A stretch of DNA of 8,640 nucleotides from Sulfuricurvum sp. IAE1 (GTDB taxonomy: Bacteria > Campylobacterota > Campylobacteria > Campylobacterales > Sulfurimonadaceae): the NCBI GenBank assembly GCA_945867285.1, contig CAMBHX010000067.1, positions 1-8,640 on the forward strand. Reading direction: 5' to 3'. Position 1 is the stretch's first letter; every line of letters starts with the position of its first letter. The notes beneath the pieces are model-generated. The model saw only the letters and a list, made by a program, of their open reading frames with translations, ran no database searches and had not been told where the DNA came from. The position numbers and the translations under genes are program-made. Of the stretch, positions 6,909 to 8,640 are shown in pieces.

Positions 6909-7214
6909 TTATGCAGTAATAGGAGGGCGATAGGTGGGAACAGTGGAGTTGTTTTTGGGATATTGGTTTTGAGAAGGGTAGATAGTGACATACACTGCAC
7001 TGAAGGTAAGCTGGTGCGTCTGGGGTAAAATAACGCTGATGTGAAACATGGAATGCAGTTCATGTGAGATGTCCGCATCTGTGGAGAGAGTAACCTCCTG
7101 GGTGTGTGCATTGAAATGATGTTGGGTAGTATCTGCACCCAGTACCATATCGTGCGTCATGGAGAAGCTTAGCGCAATCAACAATAAAGCCATCCAAAAT
7201 TTACGCAGTTTCAT
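6909..7214 (-). CDS. Small exported histidine-rich protein, CzcI-like by position; first gene of efflux operon
   Basis: A 101-aa protein I do not recognise by strong homology. Residues 1-27 form a signal peptide (KLRK, then a hydrophobic core, cleavage likely after VLGA), so the mature form of about 74 aa is periplasmic. Histidines are frequent (21, 32, 33, 37, 51, 54, 58 and 67), with HHFNAH and HELHSMFH as possible metal ligands, and the tail is proline-rich (TYRPPITA). Its place immediately ahead of the CzcC-B-A-like genes, its size, its export signal and its His-rich body with an RPP-type tail all match the pattern of CzcI in czcICBA operons; I infer an analogous role as a periplasmic metal-binding or regulatory protein. 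A -10 sequence sits only six bases before its ATG, so the mRNA may be leaderless; Met8 would be an alternative start but has no Shine-Dalgarno. Confidence 0.72.
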   Translation of the reverse strand: MKLRKFWMALLLIALSFSMTHDMVLGADTTQHHFNAHTQEVTLSTDADISHELHSMFHISVILPQTHQLTFSAVYVTIYPSQNQYPKNNSTVPTYRPPITA

Positions 7215-7220
7215 ACCGCT

Positions 7221-7226
7221 ATTATA
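7221..7226 (-). promoter_or_regulatory. Consensus -10 element of the metal-efflux operon
   Basis: The minus strand reads TATAAT exactly, six bases before the ATG at 7214. No good -35 is present at the expected distance, only A/T-rich runs, as is usual in Campylobacterota sigma-70 promoters. The predicted transcription start falls on or next to the A of the start codon. Confidence 0.55.
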
Positions 7227-7262
7227 CTCATAAAAAGTAAACCTTTTTTTCTTAAAATTTAT

Positions 7263-7275
7263 AACTCATTGAGTT
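7263..7275. promoter_or_regulatory. Perfect 13-bp dyad upstream of the efflux-operon promoter, candidate operator
   Basis: AACTCA-T-TGAGTT is a perfect 6+1+6 palindrome about 36 bases upstream of the TATAAT. The half-site ATGAGT recurs on the minus strand directly before the -10 (plus 7226-7231), 38 bases away. The position suits an activator such as a metal-responsive two-component regulator. A one-base centre makes it a poor RNA hairpin, so a terminator for apbE is less likely. No regulator gene is in the window, so the binding protein is unknown. Confidence 0.35.
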
Positions 7276-7315
7276 GGTCTTGGAATCAAATTTACACGAA
7301 ATGAAGAAATTTCTA

Positions 7316-8245
7316 CTAGAAAGCAGAAAAAATAAGTGAGATATTTTCTGGCATCTTGCTGGTTATTGATTTTCCGTCATTGCGAATCAAAATATACCCT
7401 ATTTTTAACTCCTCCAACATTTTTATCGCCTCTTTTTCTTTCATGACACTCACTGCAGTAGCGAGTGCATCCAGACGTGTGTTGTCATTGCTGTCGATAA
7501 GAGTGACTGAGGCAAACCATTGTTGTGGTTTATGTGTTTTGGGGTTTATCAGGTGGTTATTGGCTTTGGTTTTGATGTAGCGTTCGTAGTTACCGCTGGT
7601 GCTGATTGCAAAACGTGGGAGGTTGGACTTAATGGTTGCAATTGTCCCATCGGGTCTAAACGGATCTTGAATGGAGATTTCACACGCTCCCAGACATCCA
7701 ATGTCTCCTGATGCTGCAATAATGGCCTTTTTGACTCCTTGTTTTTCTAGTAGTTCTATGGATTTATCAACGGCATATCCTTTGCCAATACCGCCTAAAT
7801 CAATGATCGTTCCTTTGGTTGTTTCAATCGTAGTATCATGGAGTGTGATATTTTTAGTTCCAACAAAGCGAGTGTTTTTAGTTAGTTCATTAGATGTTGG
7901 GAGATGTTCGTTGTCATACCCGAAACGATAAGCACTATGAGTTAACGCCCCGATAGTAATATCAAAAGCACCACGGCTCACAGTGTTCATCTCCAAAGAG
8001 CGTTGTAGTATCTCTCTTGTTTGGTGTGAAGGGATGAGGATATTATTTCTATTGAGCGTTGAGATTTCCGAGGTTTCTTTGTAGGTAGAGAGCAGATTAT
8101 CGAGCTTTGCAAACTCATCAAAAACCGCATCAATCCCATTTTCTTCCTCACACGTGACCGATATGAGAGTGCCCATGTGCATTTGAGTACGCTGTGATGA
8201 AAGTAGCAATGTTGATGCAAGAGAGAGGAGTAAAAGCCATTTCAT
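7316..8245 (-). CDS. apbE: ApbE, FAD:protein FMN transferase
   Basis: Mg-dependent periplasmic enzyme that splits FAD and attaches FMN to a Thr/Ser of target flavoproteins (such as NqrC, RnfG and other FMN-binding-domain proteins). Using the start at 8245 it has 309 aa, normal for the family. In that numbering: signal peptide about 1-17 (MKWLLLLSLASTLLLSS), MGT at 24-26, GAFDITIGAL at about 92-101, DLGGIGKGYAVDK at about 149-161, ASGD at about 178-181, ISTSGNYERY at about 214-223, HLINPKTHKP at about 231-240, and the Mg-binding LDALATAVSVM at about 258-268. The frame is open back to an ATG at 8284, which would add 13 residues before the hydrophobic core; the inner start is chosen because it gives a normal signal peptide and lies just after a -10 element. 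There is no lipobox cysteine, unlike many ApbE lipoproteins. No flavin-acceptor protein is visible nearby. It ends 101 bases before the efflux operon on the same strand. Confidence 0.93.
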   Translation of the reverse strand: MKWLLLLSLASTLLLSSQRTQMHMGTLISVTCEEENGIDAVFDEFAKLDNLLSTYKETSEISTLNRNNILIPSHQTREILQRSLEMNTVSRGAFDITIGALTHSAYRFGYDNEHLPTSNELTKNTRFVGTKNITLHDTTIETTKGTIIDLGGIGKGYAVDKSIELLEKQGVKKAIIAASGDIGCLGACEISIQDPFRPDGTIATIKSNLPRFAISTSGNYERYIKTKANNHLINPKTHKPQQWFASVTLIDSNDNTRLDALATAVSVMKEKEAIKMLEELKIGYILIRNDGKSITSKMPENISLIFSAF

Positions 8246-8252
8246 GGTCAAA

Positions 8253-8258
8253 AGTATA
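8253..8258 (-). promoter_or_regulatory. Candidate -10 element of apbE
   Basis: The minus strand reads TATACT, seven bases before the inner ATG at 8245. It matches five of six -10 consensus positions; a TTTATC lies 17 bases upstream as a weak -35. If used, the transcript starts at or within a base of the ATG. If the outer ATG (8284) is the real start this site is internal and not relevant. Confidence 0.4.
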
Positions 8259-8318
8259 TCACAATGTTTTGTTTTGATAAACATTCTTATTATTAATATT
8301 ATTTTCAGGATACTTCTT

Positions 8319-8324
8319 TATACT
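8319..8324 (+). promoter_or_regulatory. Candidate -10 element of the porin-like gene
   Basis: TATACT, with the same TATACTTT context as the apbE -10 on the other strand, is preceded by AT-rich DNA and no obvious -35. A start about seven bases downstream (near 8331) would give a leader of about 31 bases with an AAGGAT ribosome-binding site. Confidence 0.4.
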
Positions 8325-8327
8325 TTC

Positions 8328-8346
8328 AACATTAATAATCACTATC
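8328..8346. promoter_or_regulatory. Fur-box-like sequence over the porin-like gene's transcription start
   Basis: By hand alignment 14 of 19 bases match the classical Fur consensus (GATAATGATAATCATTATC); the 3' part ATAATCA-x-TATC matches nearly completely. The site lies just after the candidate -10, a position expected to repress. The region is AT-rich, so chance similarity is a real possibility. Confidence 0.35.
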
Positions 8347-8362
8347 ATAAAAGGATAAACTG

Positions 8363-8640
8363 ATGAAAAACATCATCTTAAGTACTGTAACAGCAATGGT
8401 CTTGGCAAATACAGTGGGAGCAGATGAGATTAGTGATCTCAAAGCGCAACTCAAAATTTTAAGCGACCGTCTAAGTGCTATAGAAACGAGTAACAAAAAG
8501 CAAGTGGAACAAACGAATGCTCTTACATCAGAGCTTATCAATGTTCAAAATCAAACCTCATTTACAGCAATTGACTCTGAAAAAGCGGTTCAAGGGATGA
8601 GTCCAGCGGCTTCTAAGGTTTACTACTCTAAAAATCCTCT
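8363..8640 (+). CDS. Porin-like outer-membrane protein with N-terminal coiled coil (partial, runs off window)
   Basis: An open frame of 92 complete codons starts at ATG 8363, six bases after AAGGAT (8351-8356), and continues past the right edge. Residues 1-20 are a signal peptide (MKNIILSTVTAMVLANTVGA). Residues 22-65 are polar with heptad-like spacing (ISDLKAQLKILSDRLSAIET), a short periplasmic coiled coil. The segment SPAASKVYYSKNPL (80-93) resembles the lead-in to the first beta strand of Campylobacterota porin-like outer-membrane proteins. A coiled coil followed by a beta-barrel is typical of such porins in this phylum. The barrel itself is outside the window, so family and substrate cannot be fixed. 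It is divergent from apbE and preceded by a Fur-box-like sequence. Confidence 0.75.
   Translation, partial: MKNIILSTVTAMVLANTVGADEISDLKAQLKILSDRLSAIETSNKKQVEQTNALTSELINVQNQTSFTAIDSEKAVQGMSPAASKVYYSKNP

Noticed and set aside
6899..7138. 79-codon minus-strand frame within the small exported protein gene
   Set aside because: It overlaps the better-supported 101-codon gene, which has a signal peptide and a promoter directly upstream.
7311..7322. AGAAATTTCT palindrome near the apbE stop as a terminator
   Set aside because: The palindrome has no loop, is all A/T apart from one pair, and no T-run of terminator type follows directly.

Overview
The window looks like chromosomal DNA of a free-living Campylobacterota (epsilonproteobacterium) of the Sulfuricurvum/Sulfurimonas kind. 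The reasons are moderate AT richness, tightly packed genes with ATGA/TAATG overlaps, promoters with a good -10 but no clear -35, and the style of the proteins (a short CzcCBA-type pump, a divergent ABC-3 permease, a porin with an N-terminal coiled coil). This assignment is inference; there is no rRNA or marker gene here. No tRNA, rRNA, CRISPR array, insertion sequence or phage gene was seen, and no stretch over 300 bases lacks a gene.

Layout. Bases 2-67 are the tail of an upstream gene. It overlaps, by ATGA, a metal ABC-3 permease (64-816, ZnuB-like). A small cysteine-rich YcgN/UPF0260 protein follows (841-1275). A hairpin at 1281-1296 separates these plus-strand genes from a long minus-strand block that converges on them.

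The minus-strand block (7214 down to 1292) is a five-gene heavy-metal efflux operon. In transcription order it holds a small exported histidine-rich protein (CzcI-like by position and composition), a TolC/CzcC-type outer-membrane factor, a periplasmic adaptor (CzcB-like), the RND pump (CzcA-like) and a DUF3240 protein. The last four are joined by 1-4 base overlaps, so they are probably translationally coupled. The three structural proteins would form a tripartite pump that moves metal ions, most likely divalent, from periplasm or cytoplasm to the outside. The two small proteins are likely accessory or regulatory. No regulator gene for the operon is in the window.

Upstream of that operon, also on the minus strand, is apbE (FAD:protein FMN transferase, 8245-7316). 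Divergent from apbE, at 8363, begins a gene for an exported, coiled-coil, porin-like outer-membrane protein that runs off the window. The 117-base divergent region carries a candidate -10 for each direction and a Fur-box-like sequence (14 of 19 matches to the classical consensus by hand) just upstream of the porin-like gene.

The points most worth checking are: the ABC permease lacks the segment that normally holds the ATPase-coupling helix; the RND pump lacks the first aspartate of the CzcA TM4 proton-relay motif; the efflux operon and apbE may be leaderless; and the metal pump carries two small accessory genes (CzcI-like and DUF3240).
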